A DNA stretch of 64,000 bases, taken from NCBI RefSeq assembly GCF_003711225.1, contig NZ_CP031030.1, forward strand, positions 5,394,001-5,458,000, given 5' to 3'. Source of the DNA: Runella sp. SP2. Its GTDB lineage: Bacteria; Bacteroidota; Bacteroidia; Cytophagales; Spirosomataceae. Positions within the stretch are counted from its first letter, which is position 1, and each line of letters begins with the position of its first letter. The position numbers and the translations under genes are program-made. The notes beneath the pieces are model-generated. The model saw only the letters and a program-made list of their open reading frames with translations. It had not been told where the DNA came from and ran no database searches. Positions 26,211 to 33,703 of this stretch are shown piece by piece.

Positions 26211-27764
26211 GTGAAAAAACACCTCGCTTGGCTCTGCCTGCTGCTGTTTTTAGTGTTAGAAGGTTGCAAATCATCCAAAAAACCGCGTACCACGCCTCGT
26301 GATTTTGGCCCAATGGGAATGAAACGCGAAATGCGGGCGGTTTGGATTGCAACGGTCGATAACATTGATTGGCCCAGCCGCAAAAACCTTCCTCCCGCTG
26401 AACAACGGGAGGAGTTTATTCGGCTCATTGAAACACACAAACGGATGGGTATCAACGCGGTATTTGTGCAAGTACGGGCGGCAGCCGATGCTTTTTATGC
26501 GCGCGGGGAAGAACCTTGGTCAGAGTGGCTGACGGGAAAACAAGGCAAAGCCCCCGAGCCTTTTTACGACCCCCTCGATTTTATGATTGAAGAATGCCAC
26601 CGTCGGGGCATTGAATTTCATGCGTGGCTCAACCTCAACCGCACGGCTCACCGAGCGAGTAAGAGTATTTCCAACGATAACATTGGCCGCAAGCATCCTG
26701 AATGGGTATTTGACTACGATGGCTATAAGCTATTCAACTTTGGCCTCCCTGAAGTTAGGGATTATATTACGTCGGTAACGACCAATATTGTCCACGAATA
26801 CGACGTGGATGGCATTCATTTCGACGATTATTTTTATCCCTACACCGTCACTGGCCAAACGCTCAAAGACGAAGAAGCCTACCAACAATACGGCGGTCGA
26901 TTTCGTAACAAGGACGACTGGCGCCGCGACAACGTTGATAAACTTATCAAACAAATCAGCGATGCGATTACGGCCGAAAAACCGTACGTTAAGTTTGGGG
27001 TAAGTCCATTTGGGGTATGGAGAAATCGCAAAGACGACCCTTCGGGTTCAGCAACGGAGGCTGGGCAAACATCCTACGATAATCTGTATGCTGATACGAA
27101 AAAATGGATGAAAGCGGGCTGGATTGATTACCTCGTTCCACAGATTTATTTTTCAACCAAATTTGACAAAGTCCCTTTTAAAATTGTGACTTCTTGGTGG
27201 TTGCCTTATACCTACGGCCGTCATTTGTACATTGGTCAAGGCCCGTATCGGATTGGCACCGAGGACAAAGATAGAACTTGGGCAAATCCATCTGAATTTC
27301 CCAATCAAATGCGGTTTATTCGCCTCAATCCAGAAATCCTAGGGAGCGTTTTCTTTAGTTCAAAGTCATTGATTGGAAACAAACTAGGGCACGCCGACTC
27401 CTTGCGTACCAATTTCTACAAAGAGCCTGCATTTCCTCCTACCATGCCGTGGAAAGACCATACGGCCCCTCTGACTCCCAAAAATTTACAGGTAAAAGAT
27501 ACCCGCGACGGCGTCGAACTGCGTTGGGCGGCCTCTGAAGCAGCCCGCGACGGCAGTTTTGCTCACTATTATGCCGTCTATCGTTATTCCGACAGTGAAG
27601 CCCCTCGCCTATTGGCAGGTTGTTACGAAGGTCAAACACGTGCGCTTGATAAAAGTGCCAAACGTGGCAGGCGCTATACCTACGCTGTTACGGCCCTCGA
27701 CCGCCTCCACAACGAAAGTGAGCCTGTGTTAGCGACAGTCTATGCTCGTTTGGCGCGGAAATAA
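26211..27764 (+). CDS. GHL10 (DUF187) glycoside hydrolase-like lipoprotein
   Basis: About 517 aa with a GTG start at 26211 chosen because it directly precedes the signal peptide KKHLAWLCLLLFLVLEGC (lipobox LEGC); a TTG four codons upstream is the alternative and there is no ATG. Residues about 45-390 are the YngK-type TIM barrel: MRAVWIATVDNIDWPS, GINAVFVQVRAAADAFY, FHAWLNLNR and DVDGIHFDDYFYP, whose acidic pair is probably catalytic. A fibronectin-III-like domain ends the protein. It is expected to cut a cell-wall or extracellular glycan outside the cytoplasm. A perfect -7 box TACATTTG at 26155-26162 lies upstream. Confidence 0.85.
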   Translation: MKKHLAWLCLLLFLVLEGCKSSKKPRTTPRDFGPMGMKREMRAVWIATVDNIDWPSRKNLPPAEQREEFIRLIETHKRMGINAVFVQVRAAADAFYARGEEPWSEWLTGKQGKAPEPFYDPLDFMIEECHRRGIEFHAWLNLNRTAHRASKSISNDNIGRKHPEWVFDYDGYKLFNFGLPEVRDYITSVTTNIVHEYDVDGIHFDDYFYPYTVTGQTLKDEEAYQQYGGRFRNKDDWRRDNVDKLIKQISDAITAEKPYVKFGVSPFGVWRNRKDDPSGSATEAGQTSYDNLYADTKKWMKAGWIDYLVPQIYFSTKFDKVPFKIVTSWWLPYTYGRHLYIGQGPYRIGTEDKDRTWANPSEFPNQMRFIRLNPEILGSVFFSSKSLIGNKLGHADSLRTNFYKEPAFPPTMPWKDHTAPLTPKNLQVKDTRDGVELRWAASEAARDGSFAHYYAVYRYSDSEAPRLLAGCYEGQTRALDKSAKRGRRYTYAVTALDRLHNESEPVLATVYARLARK

Positions 27765-27768
27765 GAAA

Positions 27769-27799
27769 GACATTCCAAGTTTTTGAAACTTGGAATGTC
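27769..27799. terminator. bidirectional hairpin terminator
   Basis: GACATTCCAAGTTT (27769-27782) pairs perfectly with AAACTTGGAATGTC (27786-27799) across a TTG loop. It lies 4 bp after the GHL10 stop and overlaps the stop codon of the convergent SAM hydrolase gene by two bases. A GCGTTTTT stretch follows on the plus strand. Confidence 0.75.
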
Positions 27800-28691
27800 A
27801 GCGTTTTTCTAGCTTTACTTTCCAATTAGGACCGCTTTTTACACTGTATTTAGTAGAAAAATCACCCATATTGACAGCAAAAGAGAAGTTCATCAAGCTA
27901 TTCAAATAACAAAGATTTTGCCCTTCGGGCACTTCCCCAAACGTATTGGCAAAAGGCATTTCTCCTCGAAACACTTCTTTGTCGCCATCCCAAACCGTCA
28001 CCATTATCTTTTTACCTGCCGTTAAACCCCACTTTTTCACCATTTCAGCGGGGATATTTGTCCAAACGTTGCCGTACTGAACGTCCAAAATTGGGATAGT
28101 TCCAATAATGGCATCTTCCTCCACCACCGCTTTTTGATAAGGAATTTGAACCACTTCGTTGGACAGACGCGTCCCTACTTGCCCCAGCGTAATGACACCC
28201 GCGGCCAACCGCGCCGCCGTAAACGCATACACATCGCGCCCATGAAAGGTATAAGAGCCTTGTGAATTACGTCTTCGATTGATGGCTTCGTCAATCTCTC
28301 GCACTTCCTGAATCCCCAACGACTCTGCCACCAAAGAAAAACTCCCGTTGTCGGGCCCTACAAAAAAATGCCCGCTTTTAGTTTTTAGCACTACCGATTT
28401 ACGGTCGGTTCCCACGCCTGGGTCCACCACCGACACAAATACCGTTCCTTTGGGCCAGTAGGTTGCAGTTTGTTCGAGGCGGTACGCAGCTTCCCAAATG
28501 TTATATGCAGGAATTTCGTGGGTCAAATCAAACAACCGTAACGCGGAGTTTACGCCCATGGCCACGCCCTTCATGGCCGATACAGCCCCGTCTTTCAAGC
28601 CAAAATCAGTTTGAAAAACCACGGTTTTGGGTTGGGCGTACAGGGTAAAGGCAAAAATCCATGCTGTGATTGCAGTGATGAGTTTTTTCAT
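27798..28691 (-). CDS. S-adenosyl-L-methionine hydrolase / DUF62 family protein with signal peptide
   Basis: 297 aa. FQTDFGLKDGAVSAMKGV is the N-terminal motif of the chlorinase/fluorinase/SAM hydroxide adenosyltransferase family. The water-activating triad is present as Asp and Arg in VDPGVGTDRKSV and His in FHGRDVYA. Known members split SAM to adenosine and methionine. The N-terminus (KKLITAITAWIFAFTLYAQ) is a convincing signal peptide, so the enzyme should act in the periplasm, where SAM is not expected; family members are normally cytoplasmic. It follows prs by 13 bp as the last gene of the NAD operon. Confidence 0.85.
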   Translation of the reverse strand: MKKLITAITAWIFAFTLYAQPKTVVFQTDFGLKDGAVSAMKGVAMGVNSALRLFDLTHEIPAYNIWEAAYRLEQTATYWPKGTVFVSVVDPGVGTDRKSVVLKTKSGHFFVGPDNGSFSLVAESLGIQEVREIDEAINRRRNSQGSYTFHGRDVYAFTAARLAAGVITLGQVGTRLSNEVVQIPYQKAVVEEDAIIGTIPILDVQYGNVWTNIPAEMVKKWGLTAGKKIMVTVWDGDKEVFRGEMPFANTFGEVPEGQNLCYLNSLMNFSFAVNMGDFSTKYSVKSGPNWKVKLEKR

Positions 28692-28704
28692 TGAAAACCT
28701 ATAT

Positions 28705-29541
28705 TTACAGAACTGATTCTACGGGGAAGATTCGTAGCGAAGACGGAGTTTCAGTAAATTCTTTGAAAGAATTGGTACTAAATATGCCATCTATTCCTGC
28801 AATATCAAACCCTCGGCTAAAAATACCATGACTGACAATCAATATTACTTTGCCAGCGTTTCGACTTTTTAAAAGTGCGGCCAGTCCCGCAAAAGTACCG
28901 CCACCGTCACAAATATCATCAATGATAAAACAAGGTCGTTGGCCAAAATCTTCTTCAAACGTCTTAAAACCTGACAATTGTCCCGTTTTTACATCCCTAA
29001 ATTTGATACATTCCGCCACCCGCTCTGCACCTATCGATGCTGCAATTTTATATACCTTTTTTAATGCACCTGAATCGGGCGAAACCAAATAATAACCGTC
29101 GTTATTGGTAAGATTGAGAAATGTTTTCATTGCCATTTTTACCAACGTTACGTTAGAAATTGCTACCGAACGATGAACAAGCGCCGTAGCAACGTCGGAA
29201 TGTGGGTCAAAAATGTGGACTTTACGAAATTGCCCTGCATTGAGCATATCAGCCACAATTTTCAGCGAAAACGGCTCTCCTTCCGTCATCACTCGGTCCA
29301 TACGAGCTGCCATTAGGTAAGATATAGTCACATCTACCGCCTCAACGCCTGCATAATCGAGGGCATTTTTGGCGGCAAGGCAGAGAAATACATCGTTCAT
29401 GGTTGATAAACGTGTCAAAATATGCACGTGCTTGGTGTCGGCGGGAAGAGCCTCCAATTGAAGGTGCGGCTGTCCGTCGGGAAAAGTAAAGCTTTTGAAA
29501 GCTATTTCGCTTTTTTGTGGCGTAATTAAGTTAAGGTTCAT
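28705..29541 (-). CDS. divergent short ribose-phosphate pyrophosphokinase-like protein
   Basis: About 278 aa from the ATG at 29541. The ATG eight codons upstream lies inside a flanking repeat, so the shorter start is preferred. Two phosphoribosyltransferase-type domains: FTFPDGQPHLQL, the loop SYLMAARMDRVMTEGEPFSLK, the ribose-binding FDPHSDV, and the PRPP loop FIIDDICDGGGTFAGLA. Usual Prs is about 310 aa with FGYARQDR and TMDLHA in these positions, so this is a distinct branch like the Prs-type genes found with nadV in phage NAD-salvage cassettes. It may make PRPP for the NAMPT gene in the same operon; pyrophosphorylation of ADP-ribose is an alternative. Confidence 0.75.
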   Translation of the reverse strand: MNLNLITPQKSEIAFKSFTFPDGQPHLQLEALPADTKHVHILTRLSTMNDVFLCLAAKNALDYAGVEAVDVTISYLMAARMDRVMTEGEPFSLKIVADMLNAGQFRKVHIFDPHSDVATALVHRSVAISNVTLVKMAMKTFLNLTNNDGYYLVSPDSGALKKVYKIAASIGAERVAECIKFRDVKTGQLSGFKTFEEDFGQRPCFIIDDICDGGGTFAGLAALLKSRNAGKVILIVSHGIFSRGFDIAGIDGIFSTNSFKEFTETPSSLRIFPVESVL

Positions 29542-29551
29542 TTGAGTTTTG

Positions 29552-29613
29552 TTTTTTTGAACCATATAAGAACAAAAACTTATAATCCCTTATGTGTCTT
29601 ATATGGTTCAAAA
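29552..29613. repeat. palindromic repeat flanking GxxExxY gene, downstream copy
   Basis: TTTTTTTGAACCATATAAG starts the element and CTTATATGGTTCAAAA ends it, so the ends are inverted repeats. It matches the copy at 30096-30176 almost base for base, except that it lacks about 20 bp of extra internal ATATAAG sequence. It lies between the GxxExxY gene and prs. Confidence 0.8.
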
Positions 29614-29617
29614 TAAG

Positions 29618-30031
29618 CTATTTATCAGCTAATTCTCTGTAATACTCGTTCACGTACGTTTTTTGCCCTTGACTGAAAATATGAGTAGCGTTAAAATTGA
29701 TTAACAACCCCAGTGGAGCTTTAAGTAATTTCATATAGGTCATCAATTGCGCTTCAAACAGCGGCAAAACGGCATCAACAGCTTTTAACTCAACGACTAG
29801 GCAGTTTTCAACAAACAAATCACATCGTAAGTCAGCTTGCACGTTCACACCTTTGTACAAAACGGGCACAAGCATTTCTGATTGGAAAATGATACCACGT
29901 AGCTGTAACTCGTGTTTTAGGCACTTATGATACACATTTTCTAGCAGTCCAGGGCCGAGGGCTTTGTGTACTTCAATTGCCGCTCCATTGACTTGGTATG
30001 TCAAATCTTTTAGGTATGTCTTGGTTGGCAT
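29618..30031 (-). CDS. GxxExxY family protein
   Basis: 137 aa. The name-giving motif appears as GLLENVY within GPGLLENVYHKCL. The nuclease-like core follows: LRCDLFVENCLVVELKAV, with Asp and Glu-x-Lys in PD-(D/E)xK order. The protein ends in the usual LINFN...I-type segment. The family is common and scattered in Bacteroidota and Cyanobacteria, with no proven function. The gene lies inside the NAD operon and is bracketed by two copies of one palindromic repeat, which suggests it arrived as a unit. Confidence 0.85.
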   Translation of the reverse strand: MPTKTYLKDLTYQVNGAAIEVHKALGPGLLENVYHKCLKHELQLRGIIFQSEMLVPVLYKGVNVQADLRCDLFVENCLVVELKAVDAVLPLFEAQLMTYMKLLKAPLGLLINFNATHIFSQGQKTYVNEYYRELADK

Positions 30032-30095
30032 TTTGTCTAAAAAGTGGTTTTCACTTTGACCTATGCCAAGTTTGGGTCGTCACATTTCTGCTTTA

Positions 30096-30176
30096 TTTTT
30101 TTGAACCATATAAGACATATAAGGGCATATAAGAACAAAAACTTATAATCTCTTATATGACTTATATGGTTTAAAA
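30096..30176. repeat. palindromic repeat flanking GxxExxY gene, upstream copy
   Basis: Starts TTTTTTGAACCATATAAG and ends CTTATATGGTTTAAAA, the same ends as the copy at 29552-29613. The middle carries tandem ATATAAG-type words (GACATATAAGGGCATATAAG) that the other copy lacks. It lies between nadV and the GxxExxY gene. Confidence 0.8.
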
Positions 30177-30183
30177 TGTGGGG

Positions 30184-31659
30184 TTAAAGCTGTTGCTGCA
30201 CCCGTGTTCGTATCTCCGACAGTGTCCAATCAATAGTAAGTTTTCCATCCAAAAAGACCGTTTTAAGCTCACCTTGGGCTTCTTCCTCCCACGTACATTG
30301 GTCTTGCAATACGTACTTGCCCGTAATAGCATCCCGATGCACCGCCATCAGTCCTTTGGCCGATTTTTTAGTCCCATCGTCGGTTTTAGGGTCTTTAAAA
30401 ATATCACGCCCTTCGCCATCTACTTCGCCGTAAGTCGCCTTCATCGCAAAACCAAATGTATCGCGTGTCACGTATTCGTAGGTGTATGAACCTATTCCGA
30501 GTACCACATTATAACTGGCAAACCCTTTTTGTTTTAGTCCTTCTAAAATGGCTAGTTGCCGCGCAGGCGTAATGCTATCTCCGTAAATAAGGCCAATATG
30601 CGCATCCAATAGCTTAAAACCCTGAGGCGTAACGCTCCCCCCAAACGTTTCCCACATACACGCTATCGCCCCTTTGTATTCGGGTGAACCGACGGGCGCT
30701 GCTGGGTCACCAACGATAATTTTTATAGGATCACCGCTATCAGGGCGAATGACTACTTTTCCCTCACGGGCCAAAATTTGGTGTTTGAGTTTAGGTAAAA
30801 ACTCCGTAATCACTTGCCAAAAATCCCACGTATCGCTCACGATAGAAACAATTCCAGCGGGATACACCTCCGTAATCAATCGCTCAAAGGTCTCTATTTC
30901 ACCATCTTTTGTCCCCATACACATCACGCTATGCTCTGTAGCAGGCACCGAACCACCAATCAATTCTGCTTCACAATCTGCGTTATAGTAATTTTCCAAG
31001 AAATCAATGGCAGGAATAGTATCGGTTCCCGTAAAGCTCAGCAGATGTCCTGCCCCACTCATCACCGCATCTTCAATACCAGACATCCCTCTAAAACTGA
31101 AATCGTGGCCTTGCCAAGGCACAAAACTAAGGTCATCCCCCACGGTTTCGTGGGCATAATTGATAAACGTTTGGAAGTATTCAAATGCCGTTGTGGCCGA
31201 GGTGCTCGGTTTCCATAAAATGGTACTCATCAAGGTTTCGAGCATGTTGGTCAACCAAAAAAATTCAGGTTTTGTATTGCGAATCGTCAGAACAGGCACG
31301 CGCATTGACACAAGGCTACCTTCGGGTAATGCCTTGATTTCGAGCGGCAAATACCCCAAGTCATGCAATGCTTCTACGTGGTCGTATGGAATACAATCTT
31401 TTCCCAAATAGTTATCAATACGACGCTTGTATTGTTGGATAACTTCGGCTTTGGGGCGTTGAAAGAAATTTTCATCAAACTGGCGAATGAGGTATTCTTT
31501 GATAAAATACTGCAACCCAAAAAATACAATTTCGTTTTGTTCTGGGTTTCGTGATTTACGAGGCGTAAAGTTAGAATACACCAACGTCGTCCCGTCGGGA
31601 TATTGGAATTTGTGTCCTACTTTGTAACCGTCTTTTAGTAAAATGGGAAGTGTTTTCAT
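30184..31659 (-). CDS. nadV: nicotinamide phosphoribosyltransferase (NAMPT)
   Basis: 491 aa, the same length as human NAMPT and colinear with it. Active-site elements: DGYKVGH near the N-terminus, FRGMSGIEDAV, GTDTIPAI with the nicotinamide-contacting Asp, the phosphorylated His in ATEHSVM, and the PRPP-binding IRPDSGDP. It joins nicotinamide and PRPP to give NMN in a one-step salvage route. The gene lies 28 bp behind nrtR and shares an operon with a Prs-like gene that could supply PRPP. The close relative that uses ADP-ribose pyrophosphate (Namat) cannot be excluded by eye. Confidence 0.92.
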   Translation of the reverse strand: MKTLPILLKDGYKVGHKFQYPDGTTLVYSNFTPRKSRNPEQNEIVFFGLQYFIKEYLIRQFDENFFQRPKAEVIQQYKRRIDNYLGKDCIPYDHVEALHDLGYLPLEIKALPEGSLVSMRVPVLTIRNTKPEFFWLTNMLETLMSTILWKPSTSATTAFEYFQTFINYAHETVGDDLSFVPWQGHDFSFRGMSGIEDAVMSGAGHLLSFTGTDTIPAIDFLENYYNADCEAELIGGSVPATEHSVMCMGTKDGEIETFERLITEVYPAGIVSIVSDTWDFWQVITEFLPKLKHQILAREGKVVIRPDSGDPIKIIVGDPAAPVGSPEYKGAIACMWETFGGSVTPQGFKLLDAHIGLIYGDSITPARQLAILEGLKQKGFASYNVVLGIGSYTYEYVTRDTFGFAMKATYGEVDGEGRDIFKDPKTDDGTKKSAKGLMAVHRDAITGKYVLQDQCTWEEEAQGELKTVFLDGKLTIDWTLSEIRTRVQQQL

Positions 31660-31687
31660 GGTAACTGTAAACGTATCTATTTAATTT

Positions 31688-32335
31688 TCAAGGGATAAAC
31701 TCAAACAATTCAGCAGGACGACTTTTTAGCCCTTCTCGGCGCTCGCCTGTGCTTCGCAATAGGCCCGAAGCCATCATGCGTTTGTGAAAATTGCGGCGGT
31801 CGAGGGGTTCGTCCAAAATACATTCGTGCAAAGCCTGCAATTCGCTCATTGTAAATTGGGCATTCAACAATTCAAAACCAATGGGTCGGTACTGAATTTT
31901 GGCAGCTAAACGCGCCTGCGCCACCTGAGCAATGTTCTCGTGGTCAAACCCAAGCGAAGGGAGCTGTTTCCAATTAAACCACCGTAAGTCATTCGCCATT
32001 TGCCCGACCATCAATTGGTATTTTGCAGGGTTGACCAACGCGTAATAGGCCACCGAAAGGACCCGACCTCTAGGGTCACGCGAAAGCCCTCCAAAGGTGT
32101 ATAATTGCTCTAAAAATAGATTTTCAATCCCCGTTTTCTCCTTCAAAATCCGTTGTGCTGCCTCTTCAAACGTTTCTTCCAAGCGTAAAAAACCACCTGG
32201 TAGCGTCCATTGATTGGCAAATGGTTCAGCTCGGCGATTGAGCAACAAAATCGAAAGCTGTTCGCCATCGTAACCAAATACAACGCAGTCGATAGTAACC
32301 GAAGGGCGAGGATATGTTGATAGTTCGTCTTGCAT
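31688..32335 (-). CDS. nrtR: NrtR-type Nudix-related transcriptional regulator
   Basis: 215 aa: N-terminal Nudix-like domain (about 10-140) and C-terminal winged helix (about 150-215, MSELQALHECILDEPLDRRNFHKRMM). The Nudix box is degenerate: where hydrolases have REUxEExGU this protein has RILKEKTGI, so the catalytic Glu residues are lost and ligand binding, not hydrolysis, is expected. NrtR proteins bind ADP-ribose or related ligands and repress NAD genes. Its position at the head of the nadV operon, with two palindromes over the promoter, supports an autoregulated local regulator. Confidence 0.87.
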   Translation of the reverse strand: MQDELSTYPRPSVTIDCVVFGYDGEQLSILLLNRRAEPFANQWTLPGGFLRLEETFEEAAQRILKEKTGIENLFLEQLYTFGGLSRDPRGRVLSVAYYALVNPAKYQLMVGQMANDLRWFNWKQLPSLGFDHENIAQVAQARLAAKIQYRPIGFELLNAQFTMSELQALHECILDEPLDRRNFHKRMMASGLLRSTGERREGLKSRPAELFEFIP

Positions 32336-32339
32336 TTGC

Positions 32340-32413
32340 TTTGCGTATTAACAACACAAAGTAAATTACTACAATTCAAACCTGCAAAATATTTTGCGTA
32401 TTTATTACACGAA
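32340..32413 (-). promoter_or_regulatory. NAD operon promoter with two putative NrtR operators
   Basis: Operator 1 (32340-32360) reads TTTGCGTATTAACAACACAAA and operator 2 (32393-32413) reads TTTGCGTATTTATTACACGAA; each is TTTGCGT-N7-ACACRAA, an imperfect inverted repeat. Starts are 53 bp apart, about five helical turns. On the minus strand a -33 TTTTG (32389-32385), a 20-bp spacer and a -7 TTACTTTG (32364-32357, one mismatch) lie between and across them. Operator 1 covers the predicted start and ends 5 bp from the nrtR ATG. Binding by NrtR is inferred. Confidence 0.65.
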
Positions 32414-32439
32414 GTTATTTAACGGTCCACCTAAAAGCA

Positions 32440-33624
32440 CTAAAGCAACGAAAAAAGAGGTTCTTTTGACAAATGCCTAACAGAATTAATCCATTGACTT
32501 TCAGAACCTTTTAAACAAGAAACTACCTCTAAAAGCGGCTGTTTACCCTGTACAAAATCAATCAACAATTCGTCCCCAACCAAAATCTCCGACGCCGTAC
32601 GCGGATTCCCTTTTTCGTAAGCGCCTGCTCGCCAAAGATTCGGAACGTATTCGTTAAAGACGCGTAGCAACAGCAGTGAACTCAACAATGAATGGTTTTT
32701 TGCTTGCGTAGAAAGGTGTATTTGAAAACCACCGCAGAGTTCGTTGGCATATTTATGAAAAGTAGGAATAAACTGGAGCGGCCTCAACACGTAATTGAAC
32801 CAACCGTACTCTTTGCTTAGGTGTTCAACATCATGTTTGATGCGGTGGAGGGTTTCCCAGCGCAAAAAAGGGGCGCCCACTATTTCAAAAGGGCGCGTAG
32901 TGCCACGTCCTTCGCTCAAAATGGTGGCTTCAAACAAACACTGACCGCTGTAAAGCTTGGCAGTTTGCAACGAAGGGAAATTGGGAGAAGGGTAAATTTG
33001 CATAAAATAGTCGGGAGACGCCCCCATAAGCACCTGTAAGTCAAACGTCCCTCCATAAAACCCCTTTAGCCACAGTGCGATTTCACCGAGCGTCAGGCCG
33101 TGGCGGTGCAATAGCCCCTCATGCCCTATGAAGGACGCATAAGTAGCCGAAATGGGAGAGCCTTCCACTTGGCGACCTGCGGGATTAGGGTGGTCTATCA
33201 CCCACACGCGCGGCGGGCGTTGGCAACGGGTAAGCGTCTCAAACAAATACGCAATGGTCGTCAAATAGGTAAAATACCGACACCCAACATCCTGAATATC
33301 AATCAGAATATCATCCAATTCCTCCACCTTTTCGGGCGAAACTTTCAAACTCAGCTCATCGTGTCCATACAACGAAACGCAGCTGACATCTTCCCAAAAA
33401 TGATAGATTTCGGCATTTTCCAAGGCTTCTTGATCTTGTAATTCAGAAAAAAGGCCATGTTCGGGCACAAAAATCGTTTTCAGCACTTTTTCTTTGGCCA
33501 ACCAATCCATCAAATACATTTTTTCTTCAAACAAAAAGGCGGTTTGGTTGCACAAAAGCCCTACGTTTTGGTGGTTGGTTTTGAGGGTATCAATGAGCGC
33601 ACGTAACGAACGAGGTGATGTCAT
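32440..33624 (-). CDS. NamZ-like exo-beta-N-acetylmuramidase family protein (DUF1343)
   Basis: 394 aa. Conserved DUF1343 blocks: VGLLCNQTAF, FVPEHGLFSELQDQEA, VSLYGHDEL, ILIDIQDVGCRYFTYLTT, VIDHPNPAGRQVEG and LSEGRGTTRPFEIVGAPF. NamZ removes MurNAc from the non-reducing end of peptidoglycan fragments. Most relatives are exported; this one starts MTSPRSLRALIDTLK with no signal peptide, and no upstream in-frame start gives one, so a cytoplasmic wall-recycling role is suggested. Divergent from the trans-sulfuration gene. Confidence 0.8.
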   Translation of the reverse strand: MTSPRSLRALIDTLKTNHQNVGLLCNQTAFLFEEKMYLMDWLAKEKVLKTIFVPEHGLFSELQDQEALENAEIYHFWEDVSCVSLYGHDELSLKVSPEKVEELDDILIDIQDVGCRYFTYLTTIAYLFETLTRCQRPPRVWVIDHPNPAGRQVEGSPISATYASFIGHEGLLHRHGLTLGEIALWLKGFYGGTFDLQVLMGASPDYFMQIYPSPNFPSLQTAKLYSGQCLFEATILSEGRGTTRPFEIVGAPFLRWETLHRIKHDVEHLSKEYGWFNYVLRPLQFIPTFHKYANELCGGFQIHLSTQAKNHSLLSSLLLLRVFNEYVPNLWRAGAYEKGNPRTASEILVGDELLIDFVQGKQPLLEVVSCLKGSESQWINSVRHLSKEPLFSLL

Positions 33625-33703
33625 ACAGTGAAGTAAAAGTAGTAAGACAGCAAATTAACAGAATCGGTTATCTTCGCGGAGTTTTGTTCCTTTTTTTATT
33701 CCC

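Noticed and set aside
29539-29565. Start of the Prs-like protein at 29565
   Set aside because: That ATG falls within the palindromic repeat (29552-29613); the ATG at 29541 gives the conserved beginning.
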